A stretch of DNA of 64,000 nucleotides, from contig OX595990.1 in NCBI GenBank assembly GCA_951394045.1, forward strand, positions 372,001 through 436,000. Direction: 5' to 3'. This DNA comes from Nitzschia sp. DOCU1. Lineage: Eukaryota; Bacillariophyta; Bacillariophyceae; Bacillariales; Bacillariaceae. Made by a program: the position numbers and the translations under genes. The first letter of the stretch is position 1, and every line of letters begins with the position of its first letter. The notes beneath the pieces are model-generated. The model saw only the letters and a list, made by a program, of their open reading frames with translations, had not been told where the DNA came from and did not search any database. Positions 9,742 through 20,161 of this stretch are shown here, piece after piece.

Positions 9742-10170
9742 GGTAAATAGTGGCAAGGATGTGTAATAGAGAAGGGAAAGGAGAAATTGCCAACAAGTCT
9801 CATTGTCGCCCCTCTATTATCGATCTGCAGCCGTTCTGCGTGTGTTCTTCTTTCTCGCCAGCTTTGACTGATTGGACTGCAAAAAGGTGGTGTCGCACGC
9901 GCGACATGCGTGACTTTGACTGTTCACCAGACTATACTGACGGTGTATAAGAGGATACATATATAGGAAGATTGTAAGTTTCGCCACGTGGAACCCGTTC
10001 ACATCCGAGAGAAGATCGAAGATCGCATCTCATCGCGATGACACGGCAAAATCTCTCTCATCGGCATCCATGTGTTCAATCCCATTCTTGCGTTTGGCCT
10101 CTTGTACATTATTGTCGACTCTTACAGTTTGATAATCTTCATCATCGTATTGTTGTTTCATGAAAGAAGA
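9742..10170. promoter_or_regulatory. Shared divergent promoter with a G-box palindrome
   Basis: Lies between the SWEET-like gene (minus) and the ArsA-like gene (plus). The palindrome CCACGTGG sits at 9984-9991 in a (G)CCACGTGGAAC context, nearly the same as the duplicated element at 63442 and 63510. G-boxes bind bZIP or bHLH factors; whether this one is used is inference. Confidence 0.4.
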
Positions 10171-12771
10171 ATGAAGGCTAGTAATAGAAATGCATGGCGG
10201 CACTTGATAGGGTGCTGGCTATTACTCGTGGCATTCAGCATGTCTCCAGTGAAAGGATTTCTCGCAAAGTCTCCCACGGCACCACATACACTTTTATCAT
10301 CATCATCATCATCATCGACGTGTACTCCAAATCGACATGTACAGCCACAAAAACGGCATACCAGTTCATCCCTTTCTTCGACGACAAGGACGACAACAGC
10401 CTTGCGCGATTCCTTGCAAAGTCTCGTGGACAGTATCAAGTCTTCCAAAAACAAGAAACAAACCATTTTTGTGGGAGGAAAAGGAGGCGTTGGCAAGGTA
10501 CGTTGAAAGTAGTGTGGAAAGTGCAACTGTGGCAGAAACATCTCACGGCCTTGTCCGTCGCCGTCTTACTTCTTGCTAGACTTCTGTGAGTTCTGCATTG
10601 GCAGTACAGCTAGCACTAGAAGATCTCAAAGTATTGGTAGTATCCACGGATCCAGCACATTCGTTAGGGGATGCTTTGGATGTCGATTTGCGTCGTAACG
10701 AGGGTCGCCCCATGGCCATGACCGATCCATTGACGCAAGGACGATTGTATGCGGCCGAAGTCAATGCCGACGCGGCCCTACGAGAATTTCGAGAATCACT
10801 GCAAGGATTTGATGTCGAACGTTTGGCACAATCGCTAGGGGCGAACCCAGAATTATTGGAAAGTTTGGGCTTGCGTGAATTTAGTGGTCTATTGAACAAT
10901 CCTCCGCCGGGAATTGATGAATTAGTGGCGTTGGGTAATGTCATGGAAAATGACACAACGCAAGAATTTGATGTGGTCATTGTGGATACCGCACCGACGG
11001 GACATTCCTTACGACTGTTGGCATTGCCACAATTTTTGGATGGACTCTTGGGCAAACTCTTGAAATTACGAGCCAAATTATCCGCTATACAGAATACACT
11101 CCAAATGTTCATGGGAGACAAGGGTGCCCAAGAACGTGCACAAACCATTGACACTGCCATGGATCGCGTGGAAGCCTTTCGACGAAAAATTGCCAGATTG
11201 GAAACTACCCTGAAAGACAAGTCTTTGACTAGCTTTTTGATCGTGACCGTGCCGACCAAATTGGCCGTGGAAGAATCCAAACGATTGTTAACTGAGTTGA
11301 CCAAGGAAGGTATTGCCGTCAATCATATTGTGGTCAATCAATGTGTGGAAGGAGAAAAGGGCACGAGCACTACGAGTGAAGCTTTGACAAGCTATTACAA
11401 TCGTCGAGTGGCTGGTCAACAAAAGTGGATTGGCAAACTCAAGGAAGCCGTACAAACCGTCAGTGCTAGTGAGGAATATCAGTCCAACGGAGACGCCAAG
11501 TCGCCCATTGCCATTTCGGAATTGCCCTTTTTTGATGTAGAGTTGGTGGGAGTGCCCGCGCTAGGTTACGTGGGAGCGCAGCATCTTGCCAACAACCCCA
11601 GTTTCCAAGCGCTCATGCAAGAAACGGGACGTGGCGAACGAGGAGAGCCCAAAGTGGTAATTTGTGGCGGGAAAGGAGGCGTTGGAAAGAGTAAGTTTAG
11701 AACTGGGAGCGTTAGTATGGTTTGACGAAGAAGAGGATACTAACGCGTTTGACTTGCTGCGTAGCTACCACGAGTTCGTCGCTGGCCGTTACCATGGCGG
11801 CTCAAGGCCACAAGGTCTGCTTGATTAGTACGGACCCGGCTCACAGCCTAGGAGATGCTATTGACATGGACTTGAGAGGCGGCAAGTTGATCGACTGCCC
11901 ATTGTATGGAGTACCGTCTGCCGCGATTGGCGAAGGGTCCTTGTCGGTGATGGAGATTGATCCTTCGAGTGCCCTAAATGAATTCAAGGGAATCGTGGAT
12001 CAACTTATTGGAACAAGCAGTAGCAGCACATCGGGTGGAAGTGATGTTCGAGGAACGCTCCAGGATCTAGAGAGTGTTTTTGATACTTTGCCCCCCGGTA
12101 CTGACGAGATCGTTGCCTTGGCCAAAGTGGTGAAACTGGTTAAGGACGGGAACTTTGACCGCATCGTGCTAGACACGGCCCCGACGGGGCACACGACTCG
12201 TCTCTTGGGACTTCCAAGCTTCTTGGCGGACCTCATTGAGCGTCTTCTGAGCATTGCAAACAAGGTATCGTCCAATGTCGCCGTCAAATTGTTCATAGCC
12301 AGTGCGGCTGGGGGTGACAATGAGGCAGTCGAATCAGCGGCGGCCGCTGCCAAGTCCAAACTTTTATCCTTCCAGCTTCAAATGTATGATATGGAGGATC
12401 TCTTTGCCAATCCCGACCAGACCGAGTTTTTGATCGTTACTGTTCCAACAGAACTGGCCGTCCGAGAAAGTGTCCGGCTACTCAACGATCTCACCTTTGA
12501 ATCTCCGGACTTTCCGATCAAAGTTCGTAACATCGTCGTCAACCAAGTGCTTCGCGATGATGGAAGCGACATCAATACCTTTTTGTCTCATGTCAGCGAC
12601 GGCCAAGCCGTGTCAATGTCGAACCTAGAGCAAGCACTGAAATTGGTCGAACGGCCACCGAGAATAACCAAGGTGCGCTATTTAGACACGGAACCACGAG
12701 GTGTCTTCGGACTCAAGATACTGGGCGACGAACTTTTAAAAGAGGACGAAGTCGCTCCTGCCTCTTCGTAG
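10171..12771 (+). CDS. Double-domain ArsA/GET3-type ATPase, plastid-type presequence
   Basis: Three exons: 10171-10497, 10580-11690 and 11765-12771 (introns of 82 and 74 bp), giving 814 aa. The start is the first in-frame ATG, followed by a signal peptide (HLIGCWLLLVAFSM) and PVKG-FLAKSP, a diatom plastid-targeting-type junction. Each half has the deviant Walker A GKGGVGKT, a STDPAHSLGDA(L/I)D switch, and DTAPTGH(S/T). The family uses ATP-driven dimer closure to carry tail-anchored membrane proteins (GET3) or to drive arsenite export (bacterial ArsA). A two-domain protein with plastid targeting fits a chloroplast GET3B/ArsA-like role, which is inference. I see no CxxC at the dimer interface. 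Each intron interrupts its own P-loop next to the GK|T junction, and intron 2 has a TACTAAC branch site. Confidence 0.9.
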
Positions 12772-13050
12772 CGAACTTTTATAAACGACCCCTTTCGCAA
12801 GGAAGTCCATATTGGATAGCAGGCCTAAAATCTAACCCCACAACGACGTAGCGAACTATTAAGCATTGTCCCTATCACTTGTCCACTATACAATTCCATA
12901 TGAAGTTTGGTTGTCGACTAACATGAAACAGACTGTATTCCCACGTCGTTTCTTGGCGTGTTTCTTGAAGGATCGGCATGACCCGGCACATGGCGCACAC
13001 TAGTTCTGGCCACAAAGAATCATGAACTAGAGTTTAAAGCATGAAGAACC
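12772..13050. other. Short convergent intergenic region
   Basis: Two short similar segments (gtagcgaact at 12769 and 12849) follow the ATPase stop codon; no gene is seen. Confidence 0.35.
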
Positions 13051-13890
13051 TCAGGGCATGTCGGTATAGACAGGATCTCCCACGGGGGTGCAGGTCTGAG
13101 TGACAGTGCCATTTCCAGCATATTCGCAGGAGCATGACTGACGGACCCCATCTAGACCCGTGACGGTCATCCAGGAGCCGGTGACTTGGCAAATCATTTC
13201 GGTGGGTGTCTGAACTTGGCATAAGCTACACTCGGTCTGGCTGGTATCACCCGTGCAGTAGCATGGATACTGAATCCCAGTACAATTGACCCATGAAGGC
13301 CTACAATACTCGGGAGGGCCTAGACAGATTCGCGGGTTGTAGGGCAACAAAGAACTGCACCCCAACGGAGCCAAAGGTTCGACCGTCGGAAGTGGTACTT
13401 CGGGGGTCGGTTGTCCATCCACTGGAGCCCGGTTAGCTGCGGTTGGAGAAGGAGTAGGAGCTGGCTGGGGAATGCGTTCGTGACATTCATGTTCCTTGCG
13501 GCCATCATCAAAAATGTTGCAGGTGCAATGCATGATGCAGTTACAGGTCTTGTCATAAAAGGTCGTCGACGTTCCTGTTTGCATGCAAAGACTACCTTGA
13601 GAAGACCCTGTCTGGATCGAAGGGCAATACTCGCACTGTCCGCAAGAACAGTCATAGGTTCCACTGCAGTCATTCCCATGCACAACCTCGGGTGTTGTGG
13701 CGCTACAGACGCCGACCATTCGTCGCCGGAGATTGTGCTCTTCACTGTTCTCTGGGATCTGAGGTGTAATGAAAACATCTTCCTGCAAGAACATGCCAGA
13801 GCCCATGTCGTATTCGCCAAACGCCGATACTACCACGACAAACGCCGACGGCAGGGCAACGAGAAGATAGTAGCTTCGGAATAGCATCAT
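13051..13890 (-). CDS. Secreted Cys-rich protein, paralogue 1
   Basis: 279 aa, starting MMLF. A signal peptide (YYLLVALPSAFVVVVSAFG) is followed by a basic LRRR site, an N-terminal Cys-rich module (CSGTYDCSCGQCEYCP ... CNCIMHCTCNIFDDG), a Pro/Thr-rich linker (PQPAPTPSPTAANRAP), and a C-terminal module with LPYNPRICLGPPEYC, CSLCQVQTP and CSCEYAGNGTVTQTCTP. Both modules have a C-G-x-Y-x-C-x-C to C-x-C pattern and look related. It is the first of three tandem same-strand paralogues. Cysteines are paired in number, consistent with an extracellular disulphide-rich fold such as a cell-wall, adhesion or ligand-binding protein. No named family is recognised. LRRR could be a processing site. Confidence 0.8.
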   Translation of the reverse strand: MMLFRSYYLLVALPSAFVVVVSAFGEYDMGSGMFLQEDVFITPQIPENSEEHNLRRRMVGVCSATTPEVVHGNDCSGTYDCSCGQCEYCPSIQTGSSQGSLCMQTGTSTTFYDKTCNCIMHCTCNIFDDGRKEHECHERIPQPAPTPSPTAANRAPVDGQPTPEVPLPTVEPLAPLGCSSLLPYNPRICLGPPEYCRPSWVNCTGIQYPCYCTGDTSQTECSLCQVQTPTEMICQVTGSWMTVTGLDGVRQSCSCEYAGNGTVTQTCTPVGDPVYTDMP

Positions 13891-14866
13891 GATACCAAAG
13901 TGAGGTTCTCAAGATTCCTCGAATTTATGAGGAAGAGACGCTTCGAACTACACATCATCGTTCAATTTTTCGATGGGGACCCCTTCCTCCAGTATGTCAA
14001 AAGAATTCTTTGTTACAGCGCCCAATATCGTCGGCGCCCAAACTTCTTGGATCTTTGTGACTCCTCATCGGATACTTTCTTCCAAAGTAATGGGTTGACA
14101 CCAGACTATCACCGCGATTAACTAGAGAAGGCCAGTGCAAGTTCTAGCCGTTCAATTTCAGTTGACGACTCATGTAACACTTTTGGTTGTCCGAGGGTTC
14201 TGCTTCCCGAGTTTCTAGATGCATCGTCGGTGCGAACTTTCGTTTTTGTTCTCTTGGTACGTACGTGTTATGTTGGTGCGTGCGGTGCGTGCGTGCGTGC
14301 GTGCGTGGCGTGCCAAAAAGGTACCGAAGTAGGCCCTTTTGAGGCGAAACTTCACTCCGACAAACGTCACACTGCGAACCCCCATCGTCGTCCCTCGCAC
14401 ATCTCTCTCGCCTTTCGTCGTCGACAACTATCGAGGATTACTGTCAACGCCGAACCACCACCTTCAAGCATTGTCACCTAGTGCTCCTTTCCATGTACCT
14501 GTGGAAAATTGGCATTGAGTTAGCTTGAGTGCCAGGCTATGCTTTGCGAAGCATACGACTTGTTCGACGTTCGTCGGTTGCCCAATGCCACAATGGACCA
14601 TCATTGAGTGCGGTCGCGTCGAAAGCAAACTACTCCCCTGCTATTATCTTTACCACCAGCTGTACACGCGCATCCTTCACGACAAATTCAACGTTCTTTG
14701 CACAATAATATCTATGAGTTTCGGGGTTTTAATGATGCACAAAATGAAACATGGCCCATTTTCTTCTCCTTATGGTAGAAGTACGTTCTTGGTACCACGG
14801 TGTCACATATCTGGAGACGAATTACACTTTGGACGTCAACGGCGTATGGGTCATCGTGATGCTGTT
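13891..14866. other. Intergenic with GTGC microsatellite
   Basis: Between Cys-rich paralogues 1 and 2. It contains a GTGC/GCGT tetranucleotide run at about 14274-14308. No supported coding frame. Confidence 0.5.
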
Positions 14867-15763
14867 TTAGGGAAATTCTGTGGCACCCATCATCATCGGT
14901 TGGGCACCTCCTCCCGCGCCGCTAGGCGCAATGCCTGTAGGCGTAGACGTCTGGATGACATTGCCATTTCCGGCATCCTCACAATGGTACGTCATTAGGT
15001 TTCCGTCAAGACCAACAGCGGTACTCGACGATCCTGAGACTTGGCAAATCGTGCCGGAGGGTGTCTGCACCATGCAGTAGGAACATTGCCTTTGTGACGG
15101 CGCATTGACGCAAGAGCACGCGTAATCCTCGAGAAGATCACAATTGATCCATACGGGATTACAATACTCTGGCGAACCCAAGCAGATCCGAGGATTGTAA
15201 GGAAGAAGGGCATAACATCCAAGGCCTTCAATGGGCGGGAAAGGATTAATCACGTCACCATCCGTTCCGTCGCCATCTTCTCTGTCACCGTCATCCTGAG
15301 GAGGGTTATTATCTTCCGGGGGAGTAGGCGGTGGAATGGGATCTTCAATTGCCGGTGGGTCTTGGTTGTGGCATTCATGAGCAACGGTCCCGTCATCATA
15401 AATGGTGCAAGTGCAAGTCTTGGTGCAATGACAATCTCTGTCGAAATACGTGGTCGAGCTTTGCGACATTTGGCACAGCAGACCTCTTGAAGTTGACACA
15501 CCAGGGCAGAAATTGCAAGTGCCACAACTGCAGGAATATGTCCCGCTGCAATCTTTGTAGACAGTAGCAGGTGCAGTGGTGGTACACACATTGGCTAAGC
15601 GTCGGCGAAGATGATGGCCCCCCTGATTTTCTTCGTTCTTTCCAGGGGGAGGACCGAAGAAGATATCGTCGCTTAGCGCCACGGCAAAGCTCATGTCATC
15701 GAACTGGCCGGCCGCCATGGCCAACGAAGAGAGAGCCAAGAGACAGTAGTTTCGAAAGAGCAT
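14867..15763 (-). CDS. Secreted Cys-rich protein, paralogue 2
   Basis: 298 aa from the ATG at 15763; the open frame runs back to a TTG at 15829, but the paralogues fix the start at MLFRNYCLLALSSLAMAAGQ, a signal peptide. The layout is that of paralogue 1: LRRR, CSGTYSCSCGTCNFCP, CHCTKTCTCTIYDDG, an acidic Pro-rich linker (PPPTPPEDNNPPQDDG), then LPYNPRICLGSPEYC and CSYCMVQTPSGTICQ. In the C-terminal module two cysteines kept in the other copies are lost: SCSCEY is replaced by TYHCED and QTCTP by QTSTP. It may fold differently or be drifting. The N-terminal module keeps its cysteines. Confidence 0.8.
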   Translation of the reverse strand: MLFRNYCLLALSSLAMAAGQFDDMSFAVALSDDIFFGPPPGKNEENQGGHHLRRRLANVCTTTAPATVYKDCSGTYSCSCGTCNFCPGVSTSRGLLCQMSQSSTTYFDRDCHCTKTCTCTIYDDGTVAHECHNQDPPAIEDPIPPPTPPEDNNPPQDDGDREDGDGTDGDVINPFPPIEGLGCYALLPYNPRICLGSPEYCNPVWINCDLLEDYACSCVNAPSQRQCSYCMVQTPSGTICQVSGSSSTAVGLDGNLMTYHCEDAGNGNVIQTSTPTGIAPSGAGGGAQPMMMGATEFP

Positions 15764-16794
15764 GCTTGACTGGCAATCGTATAAGAAGACACGGAGTGGT
15801 GGTTCTTTGTTGGTGCTTTTATGAGGCAACTACATACTGCACCAGGCACAAAGAAGCGTCCGCCCGCATGTAAATAGAATGAAGCACCATGACAACACAT
15901 TTCTCTTTTGCAGTTCCCATCGCAGTCGAGACTTGTCATGCCCATCAGTTGACCCCCCCAATTAGATTCACGAACTGTTTTATAATTGTCATACACGACA
16001 ACCAAGAATAAGCCTCCCTCCCGTTGCGTCTATGAACGGAAATAGCCCCAACACGAGAAGGACACGGGCTAGAACTCTGAATGTCACATGACGAAGAGCT
16101 TTTTATGGAAAAGTATGACATGGTTACTTTGCTTCTTGTTCGGTTCTGATTTGATGCTTCTCATCTTCGTTCGCATCATCGTAGGGACGTCATATGCCTG
16201 CGTGCCATCGCACCGCAGGCGATCGCTTGCTTGCTTTGCTTGCTAGATGAGGTACCGACTTAGTCCTTTTATCGCGATTTAGAAAAACTTCATGCCGAGC
16301 CACTCCGCTCAAAATTTCAAAAACGCGATGTCATCGCACAGTGATCAACCAAATCCGACGATCGGAGCTCGAGACACCTCGCGGCTTGCTAACTACTGGG
16401 AATACATAAAACACACAATGACGTTTTCTACACAGTTTTTAACGATCTTCCGAATGGTGGTGTCCGTTTCTTCGTACGATAATGTACGGCAGAGTTACGT
16501 CTGCTCAAAGTAAAAATAGACCCGTATTGGTCCATTTTTCAAAAAGGGACCAATATAGGACAGGCTGATACGATTGGCGTTAATCAGGGAAGCACCGCTC
16601 TTGAATCAAATGAACCCCGCCCGTTAGATGATTCAATTCGTTGTGCTACCTAGGAGTTCAACGAGCGAGTACTCTCGAGCTAGTAGTAGCATGTAACAAC
16701 CATCTAGTAGTACCTAATTGAGTTTCCTTGGTAAGCCTACTAATTTATGATCTATTGGATCCTTTGTGGATTTCTAAATGGACTGAATATAATT
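15764..16794. other. Intergenic between Cys-rich paralogues 2 and 3
   Basis: About 1 kb. It contains a strong inverted repeat at 16525-16555 (listed separately) and CTAGTAGTA-type short repeats near 16678-16712. No coding frame supported. Confidence 0.45.
16525..16555. repeat. 31-bp near-perfect inverted repeat
   Basis: TATTGGTCC ... GGACCAATA arms of 9 bp enclose ATTTTT-C-AAAAAG, so the whole 31 bp folds with a single A/G mismatch. It could be a hairpin RNA, a cruciform or a factor site. Confidence 0.75.
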
Positions 16795-17667
16795 CTAGGG
16801 CATGGCGGTCAACGAAAAGGTTCGACTGGCAGTGGGAGTGCAGCTCTGGATGGTCTGTCCACTTCCTGCGTAATCGCAAGTGCAGGTCTTCTGGAATCCA
16901 TCCGGAGCAGTAATCTGAAGCGAAGACCCTACGACTTGGCATAGAAGTTCTGATGCCGTTTGTACTTGGCAATAGGAACAATGGGTGTCCAAAGAACCCT
17001 GGCAAACGCATGGATGCTGACTCATGAGTCGTGAACAAGAAATTCCCGAGCATTCCTCAGGCGACCCAATGCAGAGGCGGGGATTGTAGCCCCAGAAAGC
17101 TGTGCACCCTAGGCCAACCAATGGTGCGGCAGGAGGATCTGATACTCCAACATCAGGAGTGGGTGGGTTCGCGTTGAAATTACCAGGATTTCTGTTAGCC
17201 GGGGTGGGCATAGGAGTAGGGTTTGGAGGAGGAGATAACACAGCCGCCGGAGACGGCGTTTGAGAGCGACAGGTTGATATAGCCGCACCACTTCCAGAAT
17301 AGATGCAGGAGCATGTTTGAAGTCCACCATCTTGGCCCACGAAGGTACTCGTTTGGCCCGCCTGCTGGCAAACGACACCACTGGCTGAGGCCGTTGTGCA
17401 ATAGGGGCAATCAGTAGGAACACCGTTGCACCCGCAAGGATACGTTCCAACGCAATTGCTGTTGGTGTCAACCCCAAAAAACATGGCCCTGCAGGTTGCC
17501 TGTTGAGTTTGTCGCCGTAGATGATATTGTTGCTGCTGCTGCTCATCGCTGTTTTCAGGCGGGAAAAAGTCTTCTCTCACCAGCGTACCAGCAAACTCAT
17601 CCTCTTGTTGGCCAGCCACAATGGCCAACGATACCAGAAAGAAAAGAAAATTGCTTTGAAACATCAT
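16795..17667 (-). CDS. Secreted Cys-rich protein, paralogue 3
   Basis: 290 aa, starting MMFQSNFLFFLVSLAIVAGQ, a clear signal peptide. It has the same architecture as the two downstream paralogues but is the most diverged. The N-terminal module reads CVGTYPCGCNGVPTDCPYC ... CSCIYSGSGAAISTC and so resembles the C-terminal module (CTCDYAGSGQTIQSC) more than in the sister genes, supporting an internal duplication. The linker is PSPAAVLSPPPNPTPMPTP, and the core is GYNPRLCIGSPEECSG and CSYCQVQTASELLCQ. LRRQ replaces the LRRR site. Probably extracellular or wall-associated; function unknown. Confidence 0.8.
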   Translation of the reverse strand: MMFQSNFLFFLVSLAIVAGQQEDEFAGTLVREDFFPPENSDEQQQQQYHLRRQTQQATCRAMFFGVDTNSNCVGTYPCGCNGVPTDCPYCTTASASGVVCQQAGQTSTFVGQDGGLQTCSCIYSGSGAAISTCRSQTPSPAAVLSPPPNPTPMPTPANRNPGNFNANPPTPDVGVSDPPAAPLVGLGCTAFWGYNPRLCIGSPEECSGISCSRLMSQHPCVCQGSLDTHCSYCQVQTASELLCQVVGSSLQITAPDGFQKTCTCDYAGSGQTIQSCTPTASRTFSLTAMP

Positions 17668-18433
17668 GGTTGTTTAAAGAATATGCCGTTGAACTGTTGG
17701 GGTGGGGTGTAATTTGCCAGTCAAATTGGGTTTGCTGAATTTGTGAAGGAAATGCCGATCTGACATCTGGATGCGGAGACGATGGCCAGATTTTTCCATG
17801 GTGGATAGATGAGTCGTGATTTAAAAAATAAGGGCACTGGGTGGAGTGTGCGGTCGGCAGCAAACGGTCGGTAGCTGAGGTTAACAAATTGCTCAGCGAC
17901 AATAAGCCCCAAGCCTGTTGCGTTAAATCGCCTCGTCGCTCGTTGATAAAAATAGGCGGAACTTTACCGTTGGTATTTGAGCGTTGCATTGCCGGAAAGA
18001 GAAGGTCTATGCTGACGTGTGAACTCTATCGTATCATTTCAATTTTCTACTGCTGCTGCGTATCTCTGAAGTAGCCCACCAGGACCACAGTCTCTCGTCC
18101 GTTCTTCTTCATTTTGCTTCACAGCTGGTATGATGCTGTTAATGAGCACGCGCTACTGACGCTTTCTTCTGGTTGCTTTGGATCGGCGGCATGATGATCC
18201 TTGATTCGGACCGAAAGTGGTAGGTGACGGCCGCCGCCCAAGCAAGCCATCATAATCTAGCAAGAACAGTAAATAATAACTCTTGCCGTAATAGATAAAT
18301 GAATCGCAATGTTTTTACATGAGCAGGGTACTTCCCCTCCGAAGAAACATGTAGCATGAGCAGTAGCCACCACTTGTCGTTCGGATGTGGATTCCAGCAC
18401 CAGAACGACATGAAAATAGTAATACCCACCATC
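17668..18433. other. Intergenic, no supported gene
   Basis: Holds the upstream region of Cys-rich paralogue 3 and the 3' flank of the ATP-grasp gene. No motif-bearing frame. Confidence 0.4.
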
Positions 18434-20161
18434 TCACAGTCCGGCCGCCGAACTAGGCTTGGCAAAGCTGTTGAGCACAGCCTTACACTCTCCAAGGTTC
18501 TTGCCATAAGCTCCAATGTTGACACGGGTAATCCCCGTCTTTTCGCCATCCTTCTCGCCGTCACACATGCTGTGGATAACAACACAGGACTGGCCCTTGT
18601 GCTCGTCATTGTACTTTGCAACTTCGTCCAGAAGCTGTTCAGGAGTTCCGAAGTAGTTGATATCCCCCGCACGACGGAATAGACCAACTTCAAATCCATG
18701 TTGTTCTCTGAGCTTGGTCAACGTCATCAATGCTGGACAACTTCCAGTGACACGAGGATTAATATCCACCAAATATCCAGCTCCCGACGAGTCAAACAGA
18801 ACATCGATGCCACAGAACCCCCAGAAATTCATGCCACGGCAGTATCGAACGACTTCTTCGACAAATGGCAGTTGCATTTCCTTGAGATCTTCCTGGTGCT
18901 CCATAATTAGGTACGAGTCGGTGCTGAATTTACCATCGGCTTCACGGTGGTTTTCGTTGGAGCCAAACCAGACAATGCTTCCATTCGGATGCATAAAAAA
19001 GTGACAAGCCACGTTTCGGGAAATATCCACGAAGTCTACCACGACGTAGCTTGGGTTTCCAGAATCTACTAGGAATTGCTCAAATTCCTTCTCGTCTTCA
19101 TCATCGGCAATGATAAAGATTCCCTTTGAGCCCATACTGTGGGTCGTCTTGACGACACAAGGCCTCTTCGTGCGAGTATCAGGGAGTAACTTGGTGGTCT
19201 TTTGAGTCATGAGGTGAATCGCATCCTTTCCAGCCAAGTGAAAGTGAATGTCGGGGTCATTGACGTGATGCTTCAATTGCTCGACGGGCAAATACGCATA
19301 AACTGTGTGTTCGTTGATATCAATCTTGGGAACAAAGGAAGGAGCGACAAAGCCTGGAATTGTCTTTGCCCAGTGCTCCAAGAGACCTTCGGGAGGAGCC
19401 CCATCACGCAAAAAGACAGGGAATGCCGCTCCGTTCATACTGGCATAGCGGTTGGGACCAAGAACGCCCTTGCCGTGGCTGGACTTTGGTGGAGGCCAGT
19501 CATGGAATCGATACTTGGATGCGTTGTGAAAGGACGAGTCGGTAGCGCTCGAACTGGGACTCTCAAAGAGCATGACAACGTCATTTTGAGGGAGATAACT
19601 GGGATCGTGGTTTCTCTTATAATCAATGCCAGCCTTGATGTAATCTGAATAGTAGCGTTTTCCAGACCAGTTTGTGCACTTGAAAGTACTGTCCACGTGA
19701 AAGTCGAACTCGTCAAACGACTCGTGGTGAAGTTGATCCTTGAGTTTGTCAGGTTCAGCCACTACGACAAGTGACGAAATAGGAAGCACATTGTCCAGCA
19801 GGTTGGGGTCTTGTTGCTCTTTGAGTTCAAGATCCTGAATCTCAAATAGAGCAAAGTCACTCAAAGAGGACGAGGAGCGATGGTGTTTCATGGCTTCATC
19901 TGCTGCAGGCGGCATGGTTAGATGCATTCGCAAAGTTAGTCCCAACCAATTTTTGTGGTATGATGGATGGTGATGATGATGTGGTCGTCGACCTGCAAAT
20001 CGGTGCGGGCGCATGTGCTGAATGGTGGTAGTTGTACCACCGAAACTTTCACGACACAACGCGGGGTTCGAATCTTCGTCTTTCTTTGAGGGCAAAACGA
20101 TCGGAGTCGTTTCAAGTCGTGTCATTCCATCATTTTTATGAGAAGGCGCCAGAAGGGGCAT
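18434..20161 (-). CDS. ATP-grasp domain protein
   Basis: 575 aa, ATG start. The first 110 residues are polar and His-rich (RRPHHHHHPSYH) and probably disordered. The C-terminal half is an ATP-grasp fold: RPCVVKTTHSMGSKGIFII supplies the nucleotide-binding Lys and the Gly-rich loop, FVDISRNVACHFFM a central strand pair, and FWGFCGIDVLFDSSGAGYLVDINPRVTG the Mg-binding segment (D-I-N-P-R). Such enzymes ligate a carboxylate to an amine or thiol through an acyl-phosphate. The substrate cannot be inferred. There is no signal peptide. An N-terminal pre-ATP-grasp domain probably covers residues about 190-300. Single exon. Confidence 0.8.
   Translation of the reverse strand: MPLLAPSHKNDGMTRLETTPIVLPSKKDEDSNPALCRESFGGTTTTIQHMRPHRFAGRRPHHHHHPSYHKNWLGLTLRMHLTMPPAADEAMKHHRSSSSLSDFALFEIQDLELKEQQDPNLLDNVLPISSLVVVAEPDKLKDQLHHESFDEFDFHVDSTFKCTNWSGKRYYSDYIKAGIDYKRNHDPSYLPQNDVVMLFESPSSSATDSSFHNASKYRFHDWPPPKSSHGKGVLGPNRYASMNGAAFPVFLRDGAPPEGLLEHWAKTIPGFVAPSFVPKIDINEHTVYAYLPVEQLKHHVNDPDIHFHLAGKDAIHLMTQKTTKLLPDTRTKRPCVVKTTHSMGSKGIFIIADDEDEKEFEQFLVDSGNPSYVVVDFVDISRNVACHFFMHPNGSIVWFGSNENHREADGKFSTDSYLIMEHQEDLKEMQLPFVEEVVRYCRGMNFWGFCGIDVLFDSSGAGYLVDINPRVTGSCPALMTLTKLREQHGFEVGLFRRAGDINYFGTPEQLLDEVAKYNDEHKGQSCVVIHSMCDGEKDGEKTGITRVNIGAYGKNLGECKAVLNSFAKPSSAAGL

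Noticed and set aside
10576..11322. 248-codon minus-strand frame
   Set aside because: Antisense of the ArsA-like coding exon, which has complete ATPase motifs.
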